Below are positions 11,379 to 22,892 of a DNA stretch of 64,000 nt, piece after piece. A model generated the notes under the pieces. The model was not told the DNA's origin and ran no database searches. It saw only the letters and a program-made list of their open reading frames with translations. Source of the stretch: Bathymodiolus brooksi (Eukaryota > Mollusca > Bivalvia > Mytilida > Modiolidae); contig OY804588.1 in NCBI GenBank assembly GCA_963680875.1, positions 73,556,829 through 73,620,828 of the forward strand, in the 5' to 3' direction. How positions within the stretch are numbered: the stretch's first letter is position 1; every line of letters begins with the position of its first letter. Position numbers and translations under genes: made by a program.

Positions 11379-11626
11379 GGGACCGACCATTTAACTTGAA
11401 GGGGGCGGGTTATGTTTTTTTGTTTCGTTCAGAAATGTTTTTTCGGACAACACCATAGTTAGAATTTTTTTTTGTCGCGCAAAGCGCGAAATTTGTTTCC
11501 AGAATTTAACATTGGGTTATATGACAAAAACTCTGAATCAGATTTTTTTTTTTTCCTGCACCAAAATCAGAATATTTTTTTCAGCAACATTGGGAATCAG
11601 AATATTCAAGTTAAATGGTCGTTCCC
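11379..11626. mobile_element. Fold-back MITE, family A, copy 4
   Basis: Left TIR GGGACCGACCATTTAACTTG, right TIR GTTAAATGGTCGTTCCC, TA at both flanks (11377-11378, 11627-11628). The C-tract part of the right arm is deleted. Confidence 0.75.
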
Positions 11627-11904
11627 TAATACTGTTAAGAACTGCATATAGCTACCTTCATCTCTCCTAAGAAACAAAGGTACAGATGTTATCCTAGACT
11701 CCATACCAATAAGACATATGTAAGGATACCGAATGGGTAACCAGAAGCCGCAAAATTAAAGGACAGACAATATAATGCATAAAGCAAAATTCTACACAAA
11801 AACTAATGATTTAGCAACACAAACCCCACTAACGACCAGGGGTGGATTCAGGTGCTGCGAATCAAATAACACATTGAGAACACAACCATTGAAGTACCGG
11901 GTGG
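11627..11904. other. Spacer
   Basis: No gene or recognisable repeat seen. Confidence 0.4.
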
Positions 11905-12185
11905 TTTGTTTGTTTGTTTAATGGTGTTTAATGCCACTTTCAACAATATTACAGTTATATTGTGGCGGTCAGTTTTATTTGTTGAGGAAACCGGTGTACA
12001 CGGAGAAAACCACCGCACTGTCGCAAGTTTATACTAACAAACTTTATCACATAATGTTCTATCGAGTACACCTCATCATGAACGGGTTCGAAATCACAAC
12101 TTTAGTGGTGATCGGCACTGATTGCGTTGTAACTGATAGTTGTAAATGCAACTACCACACGACCACGACGGACCCTCAGCATTGT
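11905..12185 (-). repeat. SINE, full length
   Basis: Reverse-oriented V-type SINE. A TTTG run at 11905-11918 corresponds to its 3' tail, and the tRNA-like head lies at 12060-12180. Confidence 0.7.
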
Positions 12186-12483
12186 ATAAAGATCGGGAAC
12201 ATTTCTTATATCATATACATGACCTACTTTAGGTTCAATAAATGAACAAACTGTATATTCTTCTTTTATTTTAATTTTCTTAACACGTGATTTCAAGAGG
12301 TGTAACAAAATAATCAAAACAATTAATTAAGTATATAAATATCACAAAGCACGAAACATTTACATACATTTAATTATGCATGTTCACTTGAATTCAATGT
12401 TCTTTTAAAAATGAAGACTTTCTATGTCATGGATATTGTCATTGACAAAAACAACAAATAATTGAAGTCTTTGTAACATGGAA
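12186..12483 (-). other. Probable 3' untranslated region of the Cys/Tyr-rich gene
   Basis: Follows the stop codon of the minus-strand gene. An AATAAA on the minus strand (12265-12270) could be its polyadenylation signal. Confidence 0.5.
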
Positions 12484-12608
12484 CTATTTTGGCTCGTATG
12501 CAGGAGGTGGTTGTGGGTCGGCTCCCATCTGCTGGGTAGGTGGATAATGCACCTGCGCCGGATATTGTACTGGTGGCGCATGCATCACAGTCCCACTCTG
12601 CATTTGTG
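12484..12608 (-). CDS. Exon 3 (last) of the Cys/Tyr-rich gene
   Basis: The acceptor TTTATTTTATTAG precedes 12608; a second AG lies 11 nt further in. It reads through [16 protein letters not shown] to PPPAYEPK and stop (12484-12486). Confidence 0.8.
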
Positions 12609-14201
12609 CTAATAAAATAAACATGATATAATTATATATAAAATTGTATACAATCATTAGTTATAGTTGGTTGTTATGAGGAGACCGGGTCATTGCCGTT
12701 GTTAACACCGCCATTACAGGTGTTTCTTTTCGATGGTTTATTGTTTATGGTGTTTAACGCCACTTTCAACAATATTTCAGATATATCGTGGCGGTCAGTT
12801 TTATTGGTGGAGGAAACCGGAGTACCCTGAGAAAACCACCGACCTGTCGCAAGTCACTGACAAACTTTTGTTCCTTTTCGAGGCCAGTATACAAATTTCA
12901 TTTGACGTCTTCCATTTGTTTTGTTTTCTTTGTGTGGTTTGGGGAATGAGTGGTACATGTGTGTGTTTGGGGAATGAGTGGTACATGTGTGTGTTTGGGG
13001 AATGAGTGGTGCATGTGTGTGTTTGGGGAATGAGTGGTACATGTGTATGTTTGGGGAATGAGTGGTACATGTGTGTGTTTGGGGAATGAGTGGTACATGT
13101 GTGTGTTTGGGGAATGAGTGGTACATGTGTGTGTTTGGGGAATGAGTGGTACATGTGTGTGTTTGGGGAATGAGTGGTACATGTGTGTGTTTGGGGAATG
13201 AGTGGTACATGTGTGTGTTTGGGGAATGAGTGGTACATGTGTGTGTTTGGGGAATGAGTGGTACATGTGTGTGTTTGGGGAACGAGTGGTACATGTGTGT
13301 GTTTGGGGAATGAGTGGTACATGTGTGTGTTTGGGGAATGAGTGGTACATGTGTGTGTTTGGGGAATGAGTGGTACATGTGTGTGTTTGGGGAATGAGTG
13401 GTACATGTGTGTGTTTGGGGAATGAGTGGTACATGTGTGTGTTTGGGGAATGAGTGGTACATGTGTGTGTTTGGGGAATGAGTGGTACATGTGTGTGTTT
13501 GGGGAATGAGTGGTACATGTGTGTGTTTGGGGAATGAGTGGTACATGTGTGTGTTTGGGGAATGAGTGGTACATGTGTGTGTTTGGGGAATGAGTGGTAC
13601 ATGTGTGTGTTTGGGGAATGAGTGGTACATGTGTGTGTTTGGGGAATGAGTGGTACATGTGTGTGTTTGGGGAATGAGTGGTACATGTGTGTGTTTGTAC
13701 ATTTGGCTATCATGTCGACAAGTATTGATTGACGTATTCGATCGCATTGTAGTTTGGGTTATAACTTCTACTTAATCAACAAGTACCCATCACCACTAGT
13801 AGTTGAACGACTTCGATTCCATACGTGGAGAGTTCCATTCCATTCGATACAATGTTGAGTGATAAAGCAGGAACTTAGATTGTTTTCTTCGTTTACTCAT
13901 GTTTCCAATGATACATATACTAGCCGCTACACTATTATTTAAATATATCGTTTTTAATTATATAAACACATATAGTCCTAAACGAATACTACTTTTTAAA
14001 GGTTTCATGTGCTGTTCCTGTGTTCGTCCGTCGTTAAATAATTTGAATTAAGAGGTCAAATTTTATAAATGGCAATTATTAGATATAGTATATGCACTTA
14101 ATAAAATTACGTTACTTCATATTTTTGTAGGAGTCGCATCCGATATTCAATTAGTCGGGAGCCACGATATAGCTGAAATATTGCTAAAGTTGGCGTTAAA
14201 C

Positions 14202-14269
<68 letters not shown>

Positions 14270-17200
14270 TAGTCAGTCAGGGGCGTAGCTGGAAGTAATA
14301 CTATGTGCAATCAAAGAACTTCGGCGAGGGGTCTGGGGGACGCCTAAGGCCCCCATCGGGTCCAGGGCTGACGCCTTGGTAGGGGGACCAGGAGGGGGGC
14401 AAAGCCCCCCGTAAGGCCAGCGTTTCTAGCAATTAGAGAGGGCAATTCCTATTGTTAAATCGCTCCTTTTTTACCATCACGTTTCATACATGCATAGGTT
14501 GACAGAACACTTCAGGAAGTTAATATAAGATAAGATAAGATAAGATGTTATTGTCCAATCAAGGTCCCAGCAAGGGGCAGAGTCATTACAGTGATTCATA
14601 TATGAATATATATGAACAAAGGAAATATGAGGTACAACACCTGTTAGAAAAGAAATGCCTTGATTCCTGAAACTTGCGACTTGTTCCTATAAATTCAGTT
14701 TTATATATACTGTCCGCCTTGGTTATTAAAATTTTATTTTTAGAAAGCTAGCGAATCATCAATGTTTGTTCTGATGGATACTAATTATTTGCTTTTTCAA
14801 AAGCTTTGCTGATTAACGGAGATGTTACAAAGTACAACTGAAAAAATATTTAAGCAAAAATAGGAACACGTTATTGCATGCACCTTTTGATTCGCAGTCT
14901 GTTCATATTGCCATATTGTCCACTTGTTTTAAGTGTTATTTTGTATGTTTGTAATAAAAATTTGGCAATACAAAATAATTCAAAATGATGAAAGTAATGA
15001 ATTCCTGCTGTAAAAATCAAAACACATAGTAGTTTGCGTTATTTGAATTTAATGTCCGTAGCCAAAGTCAATATGACGAGATTTTCCTAAAGTAAATGAG
15101 CGCATGACTGTCGATGTCAATGTCAATATCTCTGTGCACACGCAGTACAGATAAAGAAGTCAGGCGATCCTGCAGCATTGTTGTCCTCAAGTACGTTTTA
15201 AGGCGACGGAGAACAGAGAATGATCTCTCCGTCGTAGCTGTGCTGGCAGGCATGATGTAAAGTATCAACAAAACGGTGCTAATCGAAGGATAGAGCTCTC
15301 CGTTTGTGACGTTAAGGGTGTCCTTCAGATTCGATGGTTTAGTGGTTGTCAATGTTGCCCAACGAGTTTTCCACCTTTTGATTTCGGCTTTAAAACATAA
15401 CTATGTCGCAACGTAAATCGATTTTGTATGTGTCAAATATAACGTCTACGGTGTCTGGTGTTAGTCTAGGCAAGTTCATTGGTATCAAGTATTGTGCCTG
15501 GTATCTGCCGCCATTTTCAAGTAATCTCGCGGTAAGCTCTGTTATGTAATAGTCCATAAACGGGTAGTACATATACCGCTGCCAAAACTGGCTAGGGTTA
15601 TCAGCGGGATGACCAGCTCGGTTGATCTCTCGGCCCGTTCTCCTTGGAATAGTCGGTAGAATTTCAAACTAATCGGCAAAAGAAACGGCCATATCAAATA
15701 ACGATCGGGTCCCATACAGTTTGGTCGTTTCGTTCCGAAGTTAACTGATTAATAACAACTTCACTCTCTTTTACCAGATCGCATATAAAACACGTTATAA
15801 TGATTATTGATTTTACTGAAAAAGTGGGATTCTTCCCATGTCAGTAATAATATTTTTTAGTGCAAGCAAACAAATTTTTTTTTGCCGAAATGATGTGCAA
15901 GCAATTGATTTTTTGCGTAAAGGTAGCTACGCGCCTGTCAGTCTACCGGTACACATTAAATAGCAGTAAAAAGAGATTTATACAAAAGAACTTCAATCAA
16001 TGACCACTTTAAAATGATCTCGTAATAAGATAAAATATGCAAATTAGTACATGTTACAACGAGTCCGTTGTTTGTCAGTCCTCCAGTCCTAACGATGACA
16101 CCTCTGTTATATCTTCTTCGTCGACATATGACCAGTGCTATGATGATCCCAATGAATGCAATCATACCAAAGAAGATCCCAACGACTGGTCCAGCATACG
16201 AACAGCAATATTCGTTACCATAGTAACCACAACAACCAAATGGGCAGTAATCGTCGTCATAATAGTAGTCCAGATAAGTGCTTCCCGATTGTTGGCAAAA
16301 ACCTCCGTAGGCAGTAGCTGAAAAAATAGAGAATAAACGTACACGACGGGTGCCACTAGTAGAGCAGGAATTGAAAATTACACGACGGATGCCACTAGTG
16401 GAGCAGGAACTGAAAATATATAGAATAAACGTACACGATGAGTGCAACTAGTGGAACAGGAACTGAAAATATATAGAATAAACGTACATTGTAACATGAA
16501 TGCATTCTTTTCCTTTACTCCTCTTGTGGTTTATTTACCCGAATGTTAGCAACAGCTAAGAACTATGAAATAATACACACAGACACGAGATAGTGTACAC
16601 TTTAAAAATCTGAGGTGTAGTTTTATTACTCTCAGAGAGCTATGCAATAATCAATGACCTAGATGTGATACTGCATGGCTTCATATGTTATAAATCATTT
16701 ATACTATGGTTTTTCGAGTTAACTGTTAACCAATCTCATGATTCACGTTCGATTGTTTAACCGTTTAACTCTGAAAACCGTGGTATAAATATATCACTTA
16801 TAACATTTATGTCACTTCTTTATAACAACATAATACTGGTAAATGTTTCAGGAATTGAACCACGCCACAGAGCTATTAAGCTCGTTCCAATGGTAGGTGT
16901 AATGTATGCAGACACAAGAAGATGGCGACTATAAACTGCTTTATTTATAAGGGGTCAGAGGTCAATGACAGTAAACATTATTAGTGTGCGTATGGAACAC
17001 AATACATGACATCTCCCTTTTTTTTTATGCTTAAAGTTCTGTAGCCAAACAAATGTCAAATAAATTTAAATTAGAAATTACAGCCTGAATAACGGATTGA
17101 ATTAAAGTCTCTCTTGTGACTAGAAAATACTGAAATCAGCATTAAAACAAAATAGAGAACAAAATGTACAATGTCAAAAGTTTACACATAATACTCTTCG

Positions 17201-20200
17201 AGGTACGCAGGTTTCTTGGAAATACGTCCAGATCTCGTCACCATAGGTTGATCACTCGCCGCTGAAGTCGGAGTTTCTTGTTGGTCAGATTTTGGAGTGT
17301 TTGTATCGTTTGCGTTTTCGGAAATTGGAAAATCATTATCAAATTGAGTTTCTTGTTTTTGAAACACATTTTCACCAGTTTTCAGAATATGTCTACGGTT
17401 TCTGCGATACAGTTTATCATTTTCAGATCTCAATATAAAAGAACGTTCTCCATGATCAGTTTCTACTACAGCTGGTTCCCAATTACTTAAACCAATGTCC
17501 TTTTTGAATCGCACAATTTCTCCCGGTGAGACTTCCGGAAGCGGCTTTGACTTCTTATCATAGTAGAATTTCTGAGATTTCTGACGTTCGACCAGTTCTT
17601 TTTGTTTCGACTTTACGACTTCAGGTTTTAGCAGTTCAGACGAAACCGGAAGTTTCGTTCTCAATTGGCGGTTCATCAATAACTGTGCAGGTGACAGTCT
17701 AACTCCATCAATCGGAGAAGCCCGGTACTCCATAAGAGAAACATATACGTCACTATTGCCGTGTTCGGCTTTCTTGAACATGTCTTTCACGGTTTGCACA
17801 AAACGTTCTGCTTCCCCGTTGGATTGGGGATATCGTGGACTTGAGGTTGTATGAAAAAAGTCCCATTCTTTCGCAAAATCTCTGAAATTTGCACACGCAA
17901 ATTGAGGTCCATTGTCACTTACTACCTCCATAGGGATTCCATGTCTCGCAAACATGGACTTAAACGCCGAAATTGTAGATGCACTAGACAATGAGGGTAA
18001 TAATGCAATTTCTGGATATTTCGAGTAATAGTCAACACAAAGTAAATAATGCTTCCCTTTGAATTCCATCAAATCTGCACCTAACTTTGTCCACGGACGC
18101 GATGGAATATCATGAGGTTTGAGTGGTTCTCTGCTGTTTGCCTTTCGGTACTTGTTGCAAATACAACAATTTGAAATGAAATGCTGAATGTCATTGTTCA
18201 TGTTACACCAAAAGAGAATTTCACGGGCACGCTGTTTGGTCTTCACTATACCAAGATGTGATTCGTGTAATTTCACTAACATTTCACGCTGTAGAGTTTT
18301 TGGCACCATAATACGCTGACTTTAGTAAAGAGTCCATCAAGAACAGTAATTTCATCTCGGAAATTCCAATACTTTTGTAAGCCTTCGGGTAACATCTCCT
18401 TCCGGTTCGGCCATCCGGACACTACAACCTCACCTAACTTGCACAAATTGTCATCTGCTGCAGTCGAGTCTTTGAATTCTGCTAGTTTGGCTGAAGAGAT
18501 GGGTAGCTGAGTTTCTACAAGACTCACATCAAATTCATCGTCAATCAGTTCATCGTTATTATCTGAAAGAAAAGCCCTACTTAGCGTGTCGGAAATATAC
18601 ATTTCCTTACCCGGAACGTACACGATACGCAAATCATACCGTTGCAACTTCATTAACATACGTTGAAGACGCGGTGTAGCTCTGTAGAGAGGTTTCTCGT
18701 AGATCGCGACCAGTGGCTTATGGTCCGTTTCAATAACTACTCGACGTCCGTAAATATAGTGGTCAAATTTTTGACAACCGTAAAGAATAGCTAACATCTC
18801 GCGCTCGATTTGCGCGTATCTCTTTTGAGTCTCACTAAGCGCTTTGGAACCGTACGCGACAGGCTGTCCGTTTTGCAATAGGACCACGCCCAGTCCTTTA
18901 GAACTGGCATCGACCGAAACAGTAACAGGTTCATCAACACTGTAAAATCGCAACACGGGTGCTGTTGACACAAGTCGCTTGAGCTCGTCAAAACTTTGCT
19001 GTTGCTCGCGATTCCAATGCCACTGTACATCATTTTTCACTAATATGCGTAGCGGATCCGAAACATCTGACAAGTTGGGAATAAACTTGGCCAAATACTG
19101 CACGAGACCGAGAACGCGTTTAACACCAGCTACATCTGTCGGAGCGGGCATTTCTTGTATGGCGCGCACTTTTTCTGGACTAACTTTTAATCCGTCTTTA
19201 CTGATCACGTGTCCAACGTACTGGACTTCCGGAGCACGTAGTTCAAATTTCGACTTATTCAACTTAAAGTTCATCTGTCGACACCTCTGGAGCATCTGTC
19301 GGACGCGACAGTCGTGCTGCTCGTCGTTTTCACCCCATACAAGAATATCGTCGACTATACATTCTACACCCGGTAGATCCGAAAACATCTCGCGCACTGT
19401 CTTACAAAATACTTCCGGCGCGGAACTAATACCAAATGGTAGTCTACAGTAGCGAAATCGTCCAAACGGTGTATTGAACGTTAACAACTTAGAACTGTCA
19501 TTATCAAGTTGGATGTGCCAGAATCCGTGAGTCGCGTCAAATCGTGAAAATACACACGCTTTCGGTAATCTCTCGATAATTTCATCAATTGTCTGTAAAT
19601 AATAATGCTCTTGTTTAATGGCCCGATTAAGATCTTTCGGGTCGAGACATATCCGTAATTTTCCGGGTTTCCGAACAACTACCATACTACTAACCCAGTC
19701 GGTTGGCTCGTCTTGTTTCGCGATTACACCAAGGTTTACCATGCGGTCTAACTCTGCACGAACTTGTTCGCGAAGTGCAGCGGGCACTTTCCGGGGCGGA
19801 TGAACGACCGGTTCAACGATTGGATCAAGTTGGATGTGATGTGCTTTTGGCAGTTTGCCTAGTCCTTTAAATACATCGCCATAGTCTTTAATCAGTTCAT
19901 CCTTTGTCAAAGGTTTATCAACGGCACGCACACGTACAATAGCACCTAATTCCGTACACGCGTCAGCACTAAGAATCGGCTGTGTATCATTCGGCACAAC
20001 GAAAAACGTAAGCACGTAGTTTCGCTTCTTGAATGTACATTTCAATACTGTTGTACCTACAGGATTGATTCTATGTCCATCATATGTAACAAGTTTAACT
20101 CCGGTCTTTTCTAAAGTTGAATTCGGCAACGAAACACTACGGAACAATTTATCTGAGATAATGTTTGCTTGAGCACCGGTATCTAGTTTAAACATGATGG

Positions 20201-22892
20201 ATTTCTGATTGATTGTAACTGATTCTTTCCAATCTTCACTCTGTTGAACACTATCAACGCTGACGGTACCAATTAGTCCGAGATTCCTCTGTCGTTTAAC
20301 GGCATTGATAAAGTTGCTTGTAGCCGTTCAACGACAGAGGGTGATATATACGGAAACCATCGAATTTGCCTCACCAGCCATAGGATCGGCACATTTCCAC
20401 GTTTCGTGGCTATCGGATTTTATTTTCTATCATAAACCTTATATAAATCGCTTCACCAATCATTTTTCTATTCATTCATAACCATCTTACCCTCAGAAAG
20501 TGGTGTTACACTCCATTACAGCACGATTTTGCCTTAGATCCTATTATTCCGCCATTTGATTTCCATTTTTGAATCTACACACGTGATCTCGCGATACTAA
20601 CTGAATGATGACAGCAACGCATTGCATGATGGGAGCTAATTAATGCAGCGTGCCAAATTATTTGGAGCATTATTTGCATACGTAAACAACATTCAAATCA
20701 CATGGAAGACGATACATTTAAGCGTATTCTGCAGGACAAACAGTCCATCTACAGATCAAAGCAGAGCAGAAGGAAATAATACAGAATGTGTTGGAAAGAA
20801 AAGATTCAATGGCAGAGTGTTTTATGTATGTTGTGATATGTATCGACTCTAAATAAAACTTTATTTATTATTTTATTATTTATTTATTTATTAGTGTTAC
20901 CAACGGGCTTCGGAAAGAGCATGTGTTACGTTCCCCCTTTTTGTTTTTGGACAAGGTACTACATTTTTTTTTCTTATGGTTATCTGTAATTCACTAAATT
21001 TGCTGTTAAAATCATTACCAATCAATATAATCAACTGTATTAAATTTTATGTTAATTGTTCTGCCTTAACAGGCGCCTATGATTGGCAATAAAAATATTT
21101 GTTTGTTTGTTTATATGCAAATCATCTCCCATGATACATTGCGGTAATCGTAGTTTTCTCGTAGTCACGTGACAAATGTTTGAAAAATGGAAGACAAATG
21201 TCGAAATCATAGGATCTAAGGCAAAATCGTGCTGTAATGGAGTGTAACACCACTTTCTGAGGGTAAGATGTTTATGAATGAATAGAAAAATGATTGGTGA
21301 AGCGATTTATATAAGGTTTATGATAGAAAATAAAATCCGATAGCCACGAAACGTGGAAATGTGCTGACCCAGAGTTGGAGAAGCAAATCCGCTGTTTTCC
21401 GTATATAGCACGCTCTGTCGTTGAACGGCTACAAGCAACTTTATCAATGCCGTTAAACGACAGAGGAATCTCGGACTAGGTACCAATGAACAGTTCATCA
21501 CTGCTGTCATCAAATGTTGAATCATACTGTAACGCATCAACTTTCTTCCTTCGTGCTGACATACAATACTTTGCAAAATGATTTTTCTTCTTGCAGGCAT
21601 GACACTCTTTACCAAATGCAGGGCAGTTCCTTGGACCATGAGTCCTTCCACAGTTTTTACACAACGCCTGCTTTGCAGTACTTCCAGCACTTTGATTTTG
21701 ACTTCGATAATTTAAAGTCTTTGGTTTTACTTTACCGACCTGTTTAATGGCATGCACTGCATGTTCATCTGTAGATTTTAACGATTTTAATTGTTGAGAA
21801 CTTACTTCTTGGGCTCGACAAATGTCGATAGCTTTTATTAATGTCAATTCTGCTTCCCGTAGAAGCCTGGCCCTACATCCTTCGTTCTGAATACCACAAA
21901 CAATACGATCGCGAATTAAACCATCTGATAAATGTTCAAACTCACATGGTTTAGCTTTTGTCTTTAAGTCCGTGACATAACTGTCAATACTTTCGTGTTG
22001 TCCTTGATTTCGAGTAAAGAAAACATGCCGAATATAAGTCAAGTTCTTTCTAGGTTCACAATACTCCTTGAATTTTGTTTTCAATACATCAATTTTCTCC
22101 CTATCATCTGCCACAATGTCAAAAGTATTGTACACACGTTGTGCGTCGGGACCGGCTACATGCAAGAATGTCGCAACTTGCACTTTCTCAGCTTTTTCTT
22201 CGATTCCGGTCGCTGTTAGGTAGAGTTCGAATTATTGGATCCATTCCTTAAAGTTTTCTGCTAAATTCCCTTCCAAATTTAACGCTCCTGGAGGCTTAAG
22301 TTGCTCCATGTTTTCGTTTTACACTCTGACACCATGTAATGTATGCAGACACAAGAAGATGGCGACTATAAACTGCTTTATTTATAAGGGGTCAGAGGTC
22401 AATGACAGTAAACATTATTAGTGTGCGTATGGAACACAATACATGACAGTAGGATGCCCTCTCGATGAGGGTTTATCGTTATCGCGTTATATTAACGGAA
22501 TTGTAAATTTCAATAAAAATATATCTAATAAACCATGTCAGTGCCGAAACACTGACTACTAGGCGAATGATCTACTAAAAGTCCACCAGCAGAGGTATCG
22601 ACTCAGTAATAATAATAATAACGTAGATATAAAGCTTAGAACGCACAACGAGTTTCTGGTACTGTACGTTATGCGGGATGAAGAACATCAATAAAAATAC
22701 TGTTGTTTGTTCCCTAACCCGAGTTTAGGATTGGTTCTGGTTTCATGTTAATTTATACACCCTACTGTACATAAGTAAGGACATACATTAAACCCATAAT
22801 TGTTATATCACATCATGTCGTGTTAAACTGAAAATATACTTACATAAAAACACAGAAATAAAGAAAAACACAATTGACAGTAGATTCGCCAT
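12484..22892 (-). CDS. Cys/Tyr-rich single-pass membrane protein, CYYR1/shisa-like, three exons
   Basis: Exon 1 (22844-22892) encodes a signal peptide ([16 protein letters not shown]) and ends in phase 1 at a GTAAGT donor. Exon 2 starts at 16317 after TTTTTTCAG in the matching phase. It encodes a Cys/Tyr-rich ectodomain ([24 protein letters not shown]), a membrane helix ([19 protein letters not shown]) and a basic stop-transfer RRRRYNRG. Its donor is uncertain: phase 1 at 16051 or phase 0 at 16058. Exon 3 (12484-12608) encodes a proline-rich tail ending in PPPAYEPK, which contains a PPxY motif for WW-domain partners, as in CYYR1 and shisa proteins. A protein of about 140 aa at the cell surface or endomembranes is expected. 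Intron 1 holds a gypsy element; intron 2 holds a minisatellite and a hAT. A second copy of exon 1 lies upstream at 30637-30685. Confidence 0.8.
12735..12866 (-). repeat. SINE fragment
   Basis: Core and 3' part of the V-type SINE in reverse orientation, in intron 2 of the Cys/Tyr-rich gene. Confidence 0.65.
12931..13697. repeat. 28-bp minisatellite, about 27 units
   Basis: Unit AATGAGTGGTACATGTGTGT plus GTTTGGGG, nearly perfect, with rare variants at about 13012, 13047 and 13281. It lies in intron 2. Because 28 is not a multiple of 3 and the unit has no stop on the minus strand, all three minus frames stay open for over 800 bp; these are not genes. Confidence 0.95.
13698..14140. other. Intronic sequence
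   Basis: No recognised feature; AT-rich. Confidence 0.4.
14150..14277 (+). repeat. SINE 3' end with (TCAA)n tail
   Basis: A short 3' fragment of the V-type SINE (GATATAGCTGAAATATTGCT, then GGCGTTAAACATC) runs into a long (TCAA)n tail at about 14200-14270. Confidence 0.7.
15068..15352 (-). pseudogene. hAT transposase C-terminal dimerisation domain fragment
   Basis: Reads [20 protein letters not shown] then [31 protein letters not shown], the conserved C-terminal (hATC) block of TTF-type hAT transposases. The catalytic part upstream is missing. Confidence 0.85.
15390..15572 (-). pseudogene. hAT transposase fragment upstream of the dimerisation domain
   Basis: [17 protein letters not shown] and the following residues match the region just before the C-terminal domain in TTF-hAT transposases. 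It is in another frame than the 15068-15352 piece, so the gene is broken. Confidence 0.6.
16051..16317 (-). CDS. Exon 2 of the Cys/Tyr-rich gene
   Basis: Encodes [11 protein letters not shown], the Cys/Tyr-rich ectodomain, the membrane helix and [20 protein letters not shown]. The acceptor is TTTTTTCAG (16318-16326). The 3' limit is either 16051 or 16058. Confidence 0.8.
16330..16490. repeat. Short tandem repeat carrying splice-acceptor-like ends
   Basis: About three imperfect 45-55-bp units directly upstream of exon 2. On the minus strand two of them end in TTATTCTATATATTTTCAG, similar to the real exon-2 acceptor. Confidence 0.7.
16491..16897. other. Intron 1 sequence
   Basis: No feature recognised. 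Confidence 0.4.
16898..17011 (-). repeat. 3' LTR of the gypsy element
   Basis: 114 bp, identical to 22335-22448. Preceded on the minus strand by the purine tract AAAAAAAAAGGGAGA. Confidence 0.95.
17182..18309 (-). pseudogene. Gypsy integrase region of Pol
   Basis: The zinc-binding HHCC motif ([14 protein letters not shown]) is followed by the DDE catalytic core ([30 protein letters not shown]) and a basic C-terminal domain. It integrates the cDNA into host DNA. It lies in a different frame from the RT/RNase H part, a one-base frameshift near 18310-18325, so it is separated from the polyprotein. Confidence 0.95.
18310..20215 (-). pseudogene. Gypsy protease, reverse transcriptase and RNase H region of Pol
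   Basis: The aspartic-protease motif [10 protein letters not shown] is at the start. RT motifs follow ([44 protein letters not shown] with the catalytic DD), then RNase H ([38 protein letters not shown]). This part copies element RNA to cDNA. It is open over about 630 codons. The upstream frame continues to the MULE-like insertion at 20274. Confidence 0.95.
20274..21478. mobile_element. MULE-like element with very long inverted ends, inside the gypsy element
   Basis: Inverted arms of about 360 bp (20274-20640 and 21115-21478), beginning TAGTCCGAGATTCCTCTGTCG, with a 9-bp target duplication GGTACCAAT (20265-20273, 21479-21487). Long TIRs plus a 9-bp duplication fit Mutator-like elements. Each arm starts with its own small hairpin (CCTCTGTCG ... 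CGACAGAGG). The 475-bp centre has no recognised transposase; a 69-codon plus frame at 20643-20852 is unassigned. Confidence 0.85.
21479..22309 (-). pseudogene. Gypsy Gag
   Basis: Starts at an ATG (22309) soon after the primer binding site. An in-frame TAA interrupts it about 25 codons in. The rest is the Gag capsid-like region and a CCHC-type nucleic-acid-binding pair ([27 protein letters not shown]). It would package element RNA. The 3' end is cut by the MULE-like insertion; the frame matches the protease frame on the other side. Confidence 0.9.
22335..22448 (-). repeat. 5' LTR of the gypsy element
   Basis: Identical to the 3' LTR. GTAGG target duplication at 22449-22453 and 16893-16897. 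Confidence 0.95.
22454..22827. other. Intron 1 sequence upstream of the gypsy element
   Basis: No feature recognised apart from a short (TAA)n run near 22607. Confidence 0.4.
22844..22892 (-). CDS. Exon 1 of the Cys/Tyr-rich gene, proximal copy
   Basis: ATG at 22892, signal peptide [16 protein letters not shown], 49 nt, donor GTAAGT at 22838-22843. Phase 1 fits exon 2 at 16317. Confidence 0.8.

Larger units (their letters stand above)
14278..15937 (-). mobile_element. Decayed hAT transposon
   Basis: The ends are CAGGGGCGTAGCT (14278) and its inverted partner AGCTACGCGCCTG (to 15937), typical of hAT elements. On the minus strand two fragments of the transposase remain. At 1.66 kb it is too short for a full hAT transposase, so it is internally deleted. 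The 8-bp target duplication is not preserved cleanly. It sits in intron 2 of the Cys/Tyr-rich gene. Confidence 0.8.
16898..22448 (-). mobile_element. Ty3/gypsy LTR retrotransposon with short identical LTRs
   Basis: The two 114-bp LTRs (16898-17011 and 22335-22448) are identical by eye, have TG...CA ends and are flanked by a 5-bp target duplication GTAGG. On the minus strand the 5' LTR is followed by a primer-binding-site-like TGGTGTCAGAGTG and the 3' LTR is preceded by a purine tract. Gag and Pol are in one frame in the order gag, protease, RT, RNase H, integrase. It is defective through an in-frame stop in gag, a frameshift before integrase and a MULE-like insertion. Confidence 0.95.

Noticed and set aside
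12801..13747. Three overlapping Thr/His/Pro-rich minus frames of 271-297 codons
   Set aside because: Pure read-through of the 28-bp minisatellite in all three frames.
18979..19803. Plus-strand frames opposite the gypsy Pol
   Set aside because: Antisense shadows of the RT and protease coding sequence.
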